Positions 7,193 to 15,096 of a stretch of DNA of 21,868 nucleotides are shown here, piece after piece. Made by a program: the position numbers and the translations under genes. Source of the stretch: DASPJR01 sp035628505 (GTDB lineage: Bacteria; Planctomycetota; SZUA-567; H5-PLA8); the NCBI GenBank assembly GCA_035628505.1, contig DASPJR010000156.1, positions 1 through 21,868 of the forward strand, written 5' to 3'. Numbering within the stretch: the stretch's first letter is position 1; each line of letters opens with the position of its first letter. The notes beneath the pieces are model-generated. The model had not been told where the DNA came from, did not search any database, and saw nothing but the letters and a program-made list of their open reading frames with translations.

Positions 7193-8098
7193 ATGCTGAA
7201 CGTTCGATTCGCCATTGCCGTGCTGCTGCTGCTCAGCCCGCTCGTCAGCGCCGAAGAACAGCTGGACCTTGTTGTGAAAGTGAAGCTGAACACGCCGCCT
7301 GAGCATCAGCAGAACTACGCCGCGGCCCTGCAGCGCGAATTCGGCGCCTGCTTTCCACGCATCCTCAAGCGCACGCGTCCGGGCGAGACTCCCCCGGATG
7401 GCGCGGCGCCGTATCGCCTGCTGGTTGAAGCGAGCGGAACGGTCTCGATTGGCAATGCAATCAGCTCAACGATGAACCGGTTCGACGCAGGAAATGTGGG
7501 CGGCAGTGACGCTTTCACGCGCATCTTCCATCTGCCGGCGCGGCAGCAGGTGACGCTGAACGTTAAGCTGCTGCACTGGGAGAAGGACAAGTATTCGGAA
7601 TGGCTGAAGTTCACCGCGCCAGTTCCGCCTGGACCGGAAGAAGAGAACGCGAATGGCCTTGTGGAGTGTGCGCGGATCACCGGCCGCATAAGCCAGCAGG
7701 GTGACGACAAGAAGCCGCCCTGCACGCTCGAGCAGGCGCAGTCGGCGGTCCTCGGGAAAATGATGCCCGGCAGCCTGCGTGACGTGTGCTATTCGAACCT
7801 GCTGGATGTGAAACTTGTGAAAGCCGAGCCCAATAAAGAGAAACCGGGCGAGCTGAAGGTCGAGGTGACGGTTCAGAATAAGACGCCGTGGGGTATAACG
7901 CAGGCCGAAGCCGCGCTTGTTTCTGCCGGAAAACTAATCGCTGTTGGCGAGCCCGGCAAAAACAACGCGCAGATGCTGGTCTTCGAGGAGCCGCTTCTAT
8001 TCTCGAAGACGCCAACGAAGCTCACCGCTGCCGGTCGTGAGATCAAAGAGAAGCGCAAGCCCGGCGTCCGCTCGATTGAGTTCTTTCTGGCTCAGTGA
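7193..8098 (+). CDS. Secreted protein of unknown function
   Basis: I do not recognise this 301-residue protein. It has a clear signal peptide (residues 1-20, hydrophobic core AIAVLLLLSPLV, cleavage likely after VSA before EEQ) and no later membrane segment, so it is probably periplasmic. Four cysteines (53, 159, 177, 199) could form disulfides. The C-terminal third (about 200-300) is rich in short beta-like stretches such as LKVEVTVQNKTPWGI, suggesting an immunoglobulin-like or similar beta domain; this is inference. Start ATG 7193 has AAGGAG at 7182-7187. It follows the HD-GYP gene by 60 nt, so they may be cotranscribed. Its stop overlaps the convergent coaB stop by 7 bp. Confidence 0.75.
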   Translation: MLNVRFAIAVLLLLSPLVSAEEQLDLVVKVKLNTPPEHQQNYAAALQREFGACFPRILKRTRPGETPPDGAAPYRLLVEASGTVSIGNAISSTMNRFDAGNVGGSDAFTRIFHLPARQQVTLNVKLLHWEKDKYSEWLKFTAPVPPGPEEENANGLVECARITGRISQQGDDKKPPCTLEQAQSAVLGKMMPGSLRDVCYSNLLDVKLVKAEPNKEKPGELKVEVTVQNKTPWGITQAEAALVSAGKLIAVGEPGKNNAQMLVFEEPLLFSKTPTKLTAAGREIKEKRKPGVRSIEFFLAQ

Positions 8099-8799
8099 GG
8101 CTTAAGCAGCTGCGCGGCCAGGCGCACCAGTTTCGCCGCAAAGAGCTGCTTCGAGAGGTCCGCGAAATTCTGCCCTCTGGCGATACCACGCGTGAATACG
8201 GTGAACGTGCTTGCATCGCTGCCCATCGCGGCGGGTGTGTCCAGCACGATAGCGTCCAGGTTCTTTGCCTCAAGCTTGCGCAGCGCTTCGCGTTGACGCG
8301 AGGCTCTTCGGGCCGCAGCGGTCGATCCCTTTCCGGTCTCAAGCGCAAAGCCGATCAGCACGGGAACGCCGTTCTGTTTGGCCTCTCCGAGCGCTTTGAG
8401 AATGTCCACGGTCGGTTTCAATCGCAGCGTGAGCGCCGAGGACGCTTTTTTGAGCTTGATGGGAGAAGCATTGGCAGGCGTGAAATCCGCTACGGCCGCG
8501 TTCATGATCACCACATCCGCCTGCTTGAAATGCTGCATGACGGCGCGGTGCATCTGGCTGGCTGAGCGCACAGCAACGAGCGTTGTACGTTTAAGATTGC
8601 GCAGCGGCTCGAGCACGCTTTCATGCACGGGCCCGTGAATAAGGATGACCTGGTGGCCTTCGTGATGGGCCGCTCGCGCCAATGCCGCGCCCAGCTTGCC
8701 CGTCGCGCGATTGGAAATAAAACGAACCGGATCGATGTCTTCGATCGTCGGGCCGGCCGTAATCAGGAAGGTAAGGGGAGCGCTCTTGGGCGCGGCCAC
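8092..8799 (-). CDS. coaB: Phosphopantothenate-cysteine ligase (CoaB), stand-alone
   Basis: Joins 4'-phosphopantothenate and cysteine in coenzyme A synthesis. The 235-residue protein has the nucleotide-binding region TAGPTIEDIDPVRFISNRAT (14-33) followed by GK, NAAVADF (100-106), the lysine-rich KLKK (115-118) and FALET (151-155). These match the C-terminal half of CoaBC fusions. Here it is a separate gene starting at GTG 8799, 5 nt after the coaC stop, with GGGAGA upstream inside the coaC end. The segment NLDAIVLDTPAAMGSD (180-195) has Asp187 where, from memory, E. coli Dfp has a functionally important Asn in its DLICAND stretch. It overlaps the convergent unknown gene by 7 bp at the stops. 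Identification is firm; the Asp/Asn point depends on alignment. Confidence 0.9.
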   Translation of the reverse strand: MAAPKSAPLTFLITAGPTIEDIDPVRFISNRATGKLGAALARAAHHEGHQVILIHGPVHESVLEPLRNLKRTTLVAVRSASQMHRAVMQHFKQADVVIMNAAVADFTPANASPIKLKKASSALTLRLKPTVDILKALGEAKQNGVPVLIGFALETGKGSTAAARRASRQREALRKLEAKNLDAIVLDTPAAMGSDASTFTVFTRGIARGQNFADLSKQLFAAKLVRLAAQLLKPH

Positions 8800-8804
8800 G
8801 GGAG

Positions 8805-9398
8805 TTAATCTCCCTGCAGCGCGGCGCAGGCGGCTTCGACAATCTCAGGCGGCTCAACAAGCCGCCCCGAGCCTTCCATGCCGCACGCCAGCGAGCCGCT
8901 GTCGGGACCCAGGATCGTGTAGCCAAAGCCGGTCAGCGTCTTCACGTTCGCCTGCGTGGCCGGATGCTGCCACATCTGAACATTCATTGCCGGGCAGATA
9001 ATCACTTTGCAGCGGATGCTGAGCATCAGCGTGGAGAGCAGATCCGTCGCAAGGCCGTGCGCGAAGCGCGCCATCACGCTGGCGGTCGCGGGAGCCACGA
9101 TCATCAGCTCGGCCTCGCGCGCCGGCTCAATATGCGGATAGGGATTTTCGCCGCTGGCGATACGCTTGAACAATCGCGTCAGGCAGGGCTGCCCGGTCAG
9201 CGCTTCGAACGCGTAGGGCGTCACGAATTTCTGTGCGCCGCGCGTTAGCACCGCGGTAACGATTGCGCCTTCCTTGACGAGTCGCGAGGCCAGGTCGCAG
9301 GACTTGTAGGCTGCGATTCCACCCGAAACGCCGAGCAGGACGCGGCGGCCTTTCAGCCGCAGCGCCGGCGAACCGGATTTTTTTCCCGCTGCGCCCAT
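8805..9398 (-). CDS. coaC: Phosphopantothenoylcysteine decarboxylase (CoaC), stand-alone flavoprotein
   Basis: FMN-dependent decarboxylation of 4'-phosphopantothenoylcysteine to phosphopantetheine. The 197-residue protein has LLGVSGGIAAYK (21-32), the active-site His89 in YPHIEPA, VAPATA (101-106), PAMNVQMW (136-143) with Asn139, and the catalytic Cys172 in LACGMEGSGRL. All the HFCD-family catalytic residues are present. It corresponds to the N-terminal half of the usual CoaBC fusion and ends with a stop at 8805-8807, followed after 5 nt by coaB, so the split is by separate start and stop signals and not a frameshift scar that I can see. ATG 9398 has only a weak GGGG upstream, so the start is less certain. 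It lies downstream of rpoZ, the expected place for coaBC. Confidence 0.92.
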   Translation of the reverse strand: MGAAGKKSGSPALRLKGRRVLLGVSGGIAAYKSCDLASRLVKEGAIVTAVLTRGAQKFVTPYAFEALTGQPCLTRLFKRIASGENPYPHIEPAREAELMIVAPATASVMARFAHGLATDLLSTLMLSIRCKVIICPAMNVQMWQHPATQANVKTLTGFGYTILGPDSGSLACGMEGSGRLVEPPEIVEAACAALQGD

Positions 9399-9493
9399 TT
9401 AAGCTGCCCCGCTTCGTTGCTAACGTCCGGTGTCCTGCCCGCGGATCGGCCCACGCCAACTAAACGGCCGCTCCGCACATCGGACAACTGATG

Positions 9494-9817
9494 TTACTCG
9501 GCCTTCGCTTCGGCCGGCTTGGGCAGCTTGGCTTTCTCGCCCTTTTCCTTCTCGCCCTTGCGTTCGGATTCGGCGAGTTCCTCCGCTTCGCGCTGCGCCA
9601 ATTCCTTGCGCATCTGCTCGGCCTCGGCGCCCATTACCAGGTCGACCTTAGTCTCGAGCACTTCCCTGGAGACGATGTCCCAGAGGTTCGTCGACTCGCT
9701 TTCAGCCAGCCGCGGCAGGCCGCGCTGCAACTCGCGCATGCGCTTCTGAAACAGCGTGACCAGCTTGTATTTTCCGCCGACCTTGGCCAGCAGCGTTTCC
9801 AGTTCTCGTGGTTCCAT
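9494..9817 (-). CDS. rpoZ: RNA polymerase omega subunit
   Basis: Omega assists assembly of RNA polymerase beta'. The 107-residue product carries an omega-like core in residues 10-60 (GGKYKLVTLFQKRMRELQRG), with the VTLFQKRMREL helix matching the conserved omega helix. Residues about 65-107 are a highly charged Glu/Lys/Ala tail that is predicted to be helical or disordered. Start ATG 9817 has GGAGGA immediately upstream. The position between gmk and coaC is the classic one and adds much to the call, since omega sequences are short and divergent. Confidence 0.85.
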   Translation of the reverse strand: MEPRELETLLAKVGGKYKLVTLFQKRMRELQRGLPRLAESESTNLWDIVSREVLETKVDLVMGAEAEQMRKELAQREAEELAESERKGEKEKGEKAKLPKPAEAKAE

Positions 9818-9854
9818 GCTTCCTCCGTGTTAACTGTACAACAATTCAGTTCCG

Positions 9855-10472
9855 TTATTCGCGCGCCCCCGCGCTTGCGACCGCGACCGGCACATTCCGG
9901 CAGTGTTCGGCAATCCGGATGGCCTTGAGCATCTGCAGCGCGTGCTCCAGGCTGTCGTTCACGACCACATAGTCGTATTCGCCTACGCGGTTCATTTCTT
10001 CTTCGGCCGTTTTCAGCCGCACGGCCAGCGATTGCGAATCTTCGCTCGCACGGCCCGTCAGCCGCTGGAACAGCTCTTCCTTCGAGGGCGGCATGATGAA
10101 GATCGCCACACTTCCCGGGTAGCGGTACCGCGCCATCCGCCGGATCTGCTCCACGCCCTGCACGTCGATGTCTTTGACCACGTCCATGCCGCGGTCGAGC
10201 TGCTCTTCGACGAACTTCGCCAGCGTGCCGTAATGCCGCGCGCCGTGCACCACCGCGTGTTCCAGGAACTCTCCCCGGTTCACCGCGTCCTGAAAACGCT
10301 GCTCGTCCCAGAAGTGGTAGCTGACGCCGTCCACTTCTCCCAGCCGGGGCTTGCGCGTGGTCACGCTGACGGCCTTGACCAGCCCTCTTTCTTCAGCCAC
10401 CAGGCGGCTGAGCAGCGTCGTCTTGCCCACGCCAGCCGGTCCCGCGACGAGAAAAAACTTGCCCCTGCCCAC
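9855..10472 (-). CDS. gmk: Guanylate kinase
   Basis: Converts GMP and ATP to GDP and ADP. The 205-residue protein has a P-loop GPAGVGKTT (11-19), SVTTRKPRLGEVDGVSYHF, the EFLEHAVVHGARHYGT segment and DIDVQGVEQI, all in the order expected for Gmk. I chose GTG 10472, with GGAG 8 nt upstream, over longer starts: the frame is open to 10676, but that extension reads the CACGAAG repeat as HEAHEGHEE-type peptide and then antisense yicC. Family length agrees. The gene follows yicC, from which it is separated only by the repeat element 10501-10576, and precedes rpoZ. Confidence 0.95.
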   Translation of the reverse strand: MGRGKFFLVAGPAGVGKTTLLSRLVAEERGLVKAVSVTTRKPRLGEVDGVSYHFWDEQRFQDAVNRGEFLEHAVVHGARHYGTLAKFVEEQLDRGMDVVKDIDVQGVEQIRRMARYRYPGSVAIFIMPPSKEELFQRLTGRASEDSQSLAVRLKTAEEEMNRVGEYDYVVVNDSLEHALQMLKAIRIAEHCRNVPVAVASAGARE

Positions 10473-10500
10473 GCTACATTCTCCAACGGCTCTTTCTTTA

Positions 10501-10576
10501 ACCACGAAGCTCACGAAGAACACGAAGAGGGAAAAGAATAGAAGCAGCTCTTCGTGCCCTTCGTGTGCTTCGTGGT
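10501..10576. repeat. Miniature hairpin element, CACGAAG family
   Basis: Left arm 10501-10529 and right arm 10548-10576 are inverted copies agreeing at 26 of 29 positions, each with three CACGAAG words at 9-nt spacing, around an 18-nt loop. It occupies most of the yicC-gmk junction inside an operon. No gene is inside. The same arms occur at 12483-12596, 13386-13900 and, decayed, 21439-21462. Confidence 0.85.
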
Positions 10577-10588
10577 AAAAAAACTCCG

Positions 10589-11560
10589 TCACTCCAGGTT
10601 CTGCACCTGCTCGCGGATCTTCTCGATCAGGCCCTTCATCTCGACGACTCGGTGCGTGATGCGTTCGTCGCTGCACTTGCTTCCAATCGTGTTCGTCTCG
10701 CGGAACAGCTCCTGCGTCAAAAAATCGAGCTTCTTACCGGTTTCGCCGCCGCCTTTCAGCGTGGCTTCGATCTGTTCGAAGTGGCTCTGCAGACGCGCAA
10801 TTTCCTCGCTGATGTCGGTGCGATCCGTCTGCAGCACCGTTTCGCGCTCCAGAACGTCCGGGTTGAGCGGCGCCGAAACCTGCGCCTGCTCGAGCAGCTT
10901 CGTGATGCGGTCCTTGAACTTCTGGATGCCCGCTTTCAGCGCCTCCGGCGCGATCGTCTGAATCATGGAGTGGTGCAGGGCAAGCTGCGCCACATGCGAG
11001 CGGATATCGGCGACAATGGCGGCGCCTTCCTTCTCACGCATGCGCGTGAAATCGTCGATCGCCTGCATCAGCGCCTGGCGCGACAGCGCCCAGACGGCTT
11101 CGATATCGTCGCTCACTTCCTCGCGCTTGATCACGCCCGGCAGCGGCAGCAGCGCGGCCAGCGGCACGTCGCCCTTCAGCTTGAGCTTCTTTGAAATGGC
11201 GCGCGCCTGGCTGGTGTAATGCCGCACGGCCGCTTCGTTGATGCCGAAATTTCCTTCTTCAGACGCGTTGTCGAAATAGAGGCTCACGTCAACGCTGCCG
11301 CGCTTGATGCCCATCTCGTTCAGCAGTGTTTTGACGCGGTCCTCAAGCGCGCCGTAGCGCCCCAGCACTTTGACGCTCAGCTTCAGAAAGCGGCCGTTCA
11401 CCGAGCGGATCTCGGCCGTGACGCGCTGAATGCCTTCGGCCGTCGCGCGGCCGTAGCCGGTCATCGAACGCACCAAGCCGGCGTCGGCCGGCTTGCTGAT
11501 CACCGTGAGCGGCGCAGCAGCTGCGGGAGTTGCTTTTTTAGGTTTAGACGCAGCCGGCAT
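10589..11560 (-). CDS. yicC: YicC/YloC family endoribonuclease
   Basis: The YicC family is reported to act as endoribonucleases. The 323-residue protein has the N-terminal family motif SMTGYGRA (32-39), and the C-terminal conserved block TQELFRETNTIGSKCSD followed by IEKIREQVQNLE at the very end. A 28-residue Ala/Pro/Lys-rich extension precedes the motif, whereas typical members begin a few residues before SMTGYG. ATG 11560 has only a distant GGA, and no internal start has a good site, so the N-terminus is uncertain. It lies before gmk as in many bacteria. Confidence 0.92.
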   Translation of the reverse strand: MPAASKPKKATPAAAAPLTVISKPADAGLVRSMTGYGRATAEGIQRVTAEIRSVNGRFLKLSVKVLGRYGALEDRVKTLLNEMGIKRGSVDVSLYFDNASEEGNFGINEAAVRHYTSQARAISKKLKLKGDVPLAALLPLPGVIKREEVSDDIEAVWALSRQALMQAIDDFTRMREKEGAAIVADIRSHVAQLALHHSMIQTIAPEALKAGIQKFKDRITKLLEQAQVSAPLNPDVLERETVLQTDRTDISEEIARLQSHFEQIEATLKGGGETGKKLDFLTQELFRETNTIGSKCSDERITHRVVEMKGLIEKIREQVQNLE

Positions 11561-11594
11561 GACGTGCTTTTCCGATGGTTCTGCTAAACGCCAA

Positions 11595-11624
11595 ATCCAG
11601 CGGCACGCGCCGCTGGATCTTTTT
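11595..11624. terminator. Hairpin between secG and yicC
   Basis: ATCCAGCGGC (11595-11604) pairs perfectly with GCCGCTGGAT (11609-11618) around a 4-nt loop. On the plus strand CTTTTT follows; on the minus strand, the direction of the genes, it is followed by TTTGGCGTTT, a weaker U-tract. It could partly terminate or separate the secG and yicC messages. Confidence 0.55.
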
Positions 11625-11646
11625 GGTACAGCCGTTCGAACGTTGA

Positions 11647-12180
11647 CTACTTTTTAGGTTCGTCAGGTTTGGCGTCGGTCTTGGGAGCTTCTGCCGGCTT
11701 CGCCGCATCGGCCTTCGGCGTCTCGGCAGGCTTGTCGCCAGCCGGCGCGTCGGTCTTTGGAGCGTCAGTCTTTGGCGCATCGGTCTTCGGTGCATCCGTC
11801 TTCGGTGCATCCGTCTTCGCAGCGTCAGTCTTCGGCGCGTCAGTCTTCGGAGCGTCGGTCTTCGGTGCATCAGTCTTCGGTGCATCGGTCTTGGGAGCGC
11901 CTGCGCCAGCAGCGGGGGCGGCCGCTGGAACGCTGAGGCTGATGCGCGGTGCCGGCTTGTGCAGGATGCCGAGAATGATCGCCAGGATGAAGAACAATCC
12001 GGCCATGTACGCCGTAGCACGGCGAATCGGGTTCGTAACACCCTCGACTCCGGCAGCCTTTGTGCCGCCGAGCGCCGCCAGTCCGCCGCCCTTGCCTTCC
12101 TGGAGGAGGATAAAGAATGTCATCACCAGGCCAACCAGAACGAACAGCCACGTCAGAATAATGTCGATCCAACCGCTCAT
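11647..12180 (-). CDS. secG: Preprotein translocase subunit SecG with pentapeptide-repeat tail
   Basis: SecG is the accessory membrane subunit of SecYEG. Two transmembrane segments are clear (about residues 4-26 and 55-74), joined by the conserved cytoplasmic loop QEGKGGGLAALGG (27-39). Unlike the usual 70-110 residue protein, this one has 177 residues. From residue 95 to 144 there are ten tandem APKTD units (one reads AAKTD), then more Ala/Pro/Lys/Asp-rich sequence to the end. With the known topology of SecG, the tail would be on the periplasmic side. Start ATG 12180 has AAGGAGAG just upstream. The tail may be length-variable, because it is encoded by a 15-bp tandem repeat. tpiA-secG proximity is common in bacteria. 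Confidence 0.9.
   Translation of the reverse strand: MSGWIDIILTWLFVLVGLVMTFFILLQEGKGGGLAALGGTKAAGVEGVTNPIRRATAYMAGLFFILAIILGILHKPAPRISLSVPAAAPAAGAGAPKTDAPKTDAPKTDAPKTDAPKTDAAKTDAPKTDAPKTDAPKTDAPKTDAPAGDKPAETPKADAAKPAEAPKTDAKPDEPKK
11749..11898 (-). repeat. 15-bp tandem repeat inside secG (10 units)
   Basis: Ten consecutive 15-bp units encode APKTD (sixth unit AAKTD). Codons differ between units (GCG/GCA/GCT for Ala, GAC/GAT for Asp), so the array is not freshly expanded throughout, though neighbouring units are identical or nearly so. Confidence 0.9.
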
Positions 12181-12234
12181 CTCAACTCTCCTTCATCCAT
12201 TCGCGTTCGCCTGCATCCGCGTGCCTGCGAAACG

Positions 12235-12456
12235 TCAGGACTGCCGTGCCAGAATCATTACCACAAAAATCGCAAAAGCCCACGCCACAATGCGGCCAAA
12301 CTTGACCATCTTCGGCTCAAAGATGTGATCCGTCTGCCACCCGATCAATTTCCAGTCCCCGCGCGGCGTCGTGCGCACAACCATCAGGCCGCAAAGCCCA
12401 ATGCCGCTCAGCGCGGCAAGCGTCTTCAACCCCGAATCAAACAGTTCCCAGTCCAT
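12235..12456 (-). CDS. Small two-pass membrane protein, unknown
   Basis: A 73-residue protein with two hydrophobic segments (about residues 10-27 and 54-70) and a polar loop between them (RTTPRGDWKLIGWQTDHIFE). I do not recognise it. ATG 12456 is chosen because GGAG lies 6 nt upstream; the frame runs open to 12510 but that part is repeat-derived. It lies between secG and tpiA, 54 nt before secG, so it is probably cotranscribed with secG. It could be a small membrane partner, but no function is supported. Confidence 0.6.
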   Translation of the reverse strand: MDWELFDSGLKTLAALSGIGLCGLMVVRTTPRGDWKLIGWQTDHIFEPKMVKFGRIVAWAFAIFVVMILARQS

Positions 12457-12482
12457 CTTTCGCTCCGAACGTCTTAACAACT

Positions 12483-12596
12483 TTGAACCACGAAGATCAC
12501 GAAGAACCACGAAGAAAGGAACGGCACTTAGGGACCGAATGACATTTGAGGAGGTCGCCCTCTTCAGCTCATTCTTCGTGCGCCTTCGTGGTTCAA
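12483..12596. repeat. Miniature hairpin element, CACGAAG family
   Basis: The left arm (12483-12516) begins TTGAACCACGAAG with three CACGAAG units; the right arm (12572-12596) is an inverted copy with two. About 55 nt of unrelated sequence lie between and contain no gene. The outer ends match those of the gene-bearing unit at 13386-13900. It fills the gap between the small membrane gene and tpiA. Confidence 0.8.
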
Positions 12597-12604
12597 CAAT
12601 GCCG

Positions 12605-13363
<759 letters not shown>

Positions 13364-13385
13364 GCTTATCTCCTAACGAACGGAC

Positions 13386-13900
13386 TTTTTGAACCACGAA
13401 GGCCACGAAGAAAATGGGAGAACGGAAAGGTACTACAGAACGATCCGTCTCATGCCATCCTTCAAGAGCTTCACATTAAAATTCATCAGCAGCCCGACTC
13501 TAATCGTTGTAGTTTTCAGGTACGACAACAGTTGTGCCTCGTGAATCGGAAGCAATGTCTCAACTGCTTTAAGTTCCACCACAATCACATCGTTAACGAC
13601 AAGATCCAGGCGCTGACCTTCTATTTTCACACCTTTGTATGGGACTCGTATTTCTTTCTGGCATGCGAATGGAATCTTTCTGAGTTCCATTTCGTAACAC
13701 ATTGCCTTTTCGTAAATGCTCTCCAGGAAACCGGGCCCCCAACGTTCGATGTACTTCCAATCCGGCGGCGATGACCTGACTTATCAATTCTTCAGTATCG
13801 GGAGGCAAAGGGCTTTGTATGCGTAATCCCATTTGCCAACACTCCAATTCTGTTTCTTGCCGTTCTTCGTGTTCCTTCGTGCCCTTCGTGGTTCAAAAAA
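13386..13900 (-). mobile_element. CACGAAG-family unit enclosing a GxxExxY gene (candidate element)
   Basis: The left end (13386-13412) begins TTTTTGAACCACGAAGG, and the right end (13873-13899, plus further CACGAAG words to 13863) is its inverted copy, agreeing at 25 of 27 positions. Between them lies one frameshifted GxxExxY gene. The ends are the same as the arms of the gene-less elements at 10501-10576 and 12483-12596, so this looks like the gene-bearing form of a repeat family. Mobility is inference: no target duplication or nuclease motif is seen. It separates pheA from tpiA. Confidence 0.55.
13433..13847 (-). pseudogene. GxxExxY family protein, one frameshift
   Basis: The family is named for a GxxExxY motif and has no settled function. 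The first frame gives TEELISQVIAAGLEVHRTLG; the second gives FLESIYEKAMCYEMELRK and continues to GMRRIVL before the stop at 13433. One extra base in the run CCCCC (13736-13740, plus strand) breaks the gene just before the motif. Removing it restores GPGFLESIYEKA, with GFLESIY as GxxExxY, and one frame of 138 codons. The later part holds RLDLVVNDVIVVELKAVE, a D...ExK-like arrangement resembling PD-(D/E)XK nucleases, which is a hint only. The start may be TTG 13847 or ATG 13832. The reading could also reflect a sequence error. Confidence 0.8.
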
Positions 13901-13913
13901 GTCGTCGTGGTTC

Positions 13914-15095
13914 TCACTTCGCCCGGGCCAGCGTAGTCCGCTCTGCTGTCGGGTAGCTTCCGAGTACCTCCAGATGCTTGACCTGTCCTTCCAATTGCTT
14001 CAGTACGTTGCGCACGTTCTCGTCTTCGACGTGGCCTTCGAGGTCCAGGAAGAAGTTGTACTCCCACGCGCGGCGCTTGCTTGGGCGCGATTCGATGCGC
14101 GTGAGATTAATGCGGTTGGCCTGGAACGGCTGCAGCAGGCGCAGCAGCGCGCCGGGCTCGTCCTTAATGGAGAGCAGCAGGCTCGTCTTGTCCTTGCCCG
14201 TGCGCTCGGCCATGCGTTCGGCGACGACAAAAAAGCGCGTAATGTTGTCGGCGGAATCTTCAATGTGCTCGGCCACCACAGGAACGCCGTACGTCTCGGC
14301 GGCCAGACGCCCGGCAATCGCGGCGCTGGACGGATCTTTCGCGGCCATCTCGGCGGCCATCGCTGTCGATGCCACTTCACGGCGCTCGACTTCTCCCAGA
14401 TTTCCCATCAGCCAGTTGCGGCACTGCGCGAACGGTTGCGGGTGGCTGTAGATGATGCGGATGTCTTTGAGCGGACTCTTCGAGAGCAGATGATGATGAA
14501 TCGGCAGGAAGATTTCGCTGGCGATCTTCAGCCGCGTCTCGGCGAACATATCGATCGACTGGTTGACGCCGCCTTCCGTCGAATTCTCGATCGGCACCAC
14601 GCCATAATCAGCGCGGCCGCGTGACACGGCGAGGAATACGTCGCGGATGTCTCGCGTGGGCAGGTACTCAACCGATGAACCGAACTTAGTCAGCGCGGCC
14701 AGATGCGTGAACGTGCCGGACTGTCCGAAGTGCGCCACGCGCGTGGGATGTTCCAGTGCGATCGTGGCGGACATGATTTCGCGGTAGATCGCTTTGAACG
14801 CCTGGTCGGGAAGGGGGCCTTTGTTGCGCGCGGCCACCTTCTTGTAGACCTGGATTTCGCGCGAGGGATTGTAGGGCTTAATTCCGTCGCGCGCCTTGAT
14901 CGCGCCAATCTTTCGCGCGTGATCGGCGCGCTCATTGATCAGCCTGACGATCTGCTCGTCGAGCTGATCGATACGGTGACGCAGCGCTTCCATTTCGGCG
15001 TTCGGCTTGGCTGAAGACGGCACGACCACTGCAGGCTTGTTCAAAGCCGGTGGCTGCGATCTGCCGGATTGCCGTTTGGAGCGTCCGCTCGACAT
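13914..15095 (-). CDS. pheA: Bifunctional chorismate mutase / prephenate dehydratase (P-protein)
   Basis: Two steps of phenylalanine synthesis, chorismate to prephenate to phenylpyruvate. The 393-residue product has an AroQ chorismate mutase domain at about 35-115 (LRHRIDQLDEQIVRLINERA), a prephenate dehydratase domain at about 119-293 (GQSGTFTHLAA, VPIENSTEGGVNQSID, and DNITRFF at 283-289), and a C-terminal ACT domain with GALLRLL and IESRPS. The ESRP motif suggests phenylalanine feedback inhibition, as in the family. About 34 residues of low-complexity sequence precede the mutase domain. ATG 15095 has no clear ribosome binding site and neither does Met35 at 14993, so the start is uncertain. 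aspC two genes away could supply the final transamination. Confidence 0.95.
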   Translation of the reverse strand: MSSGRSKRQSGRSQPPALNKPAVVVPSSAKPNAEMEALRHRIDQLDEQIVRLINERADHARKIGAIKARDGIKPYNPSREIQVYKKVAARNKGPLPDQAFKAIYREIMSATIALEHPTRVAHFGQSGTFTHLAALTKFGSSVEYLPTRDIRDVFLAVSRGRADYGVVPIENSTEGGVNQSIDMFAETRLKIASEIFLPIHHHLLSKSPLKDIRIIYSHPQPFAQCRNWLMGNLGEVERREVASTAMAAEMAAKDPSSAAIAGRLAAETYGVPVVAEHIEDSADNITRFFVVAERMAERTGKDKTSLLLSIKDEPGALLRLLQPFQANRINLTRIESRPSKRRAWEYNFFLDLEGHVEDENVRNVLKQLEGQVKHLEVLGSYPTAERTTLARAK

Positions 15096-15096
15096 A

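Noticed and set aside
10473..10676. Longer N-terminus for Gmk reading through the repeat (HEAHEGHEE)
   Set aside because: The peptide is the CACGAAG repeat read in frame, and GTG 10472 with GGAG upstream gives standard family length.
11669..12328. Plus-strand frame with VFGAS repeats over secG
   Set aside because: It is the complement of the 15-bp array encoding APKTD. The minus frame has the SecG core and a good ribosome binding site.
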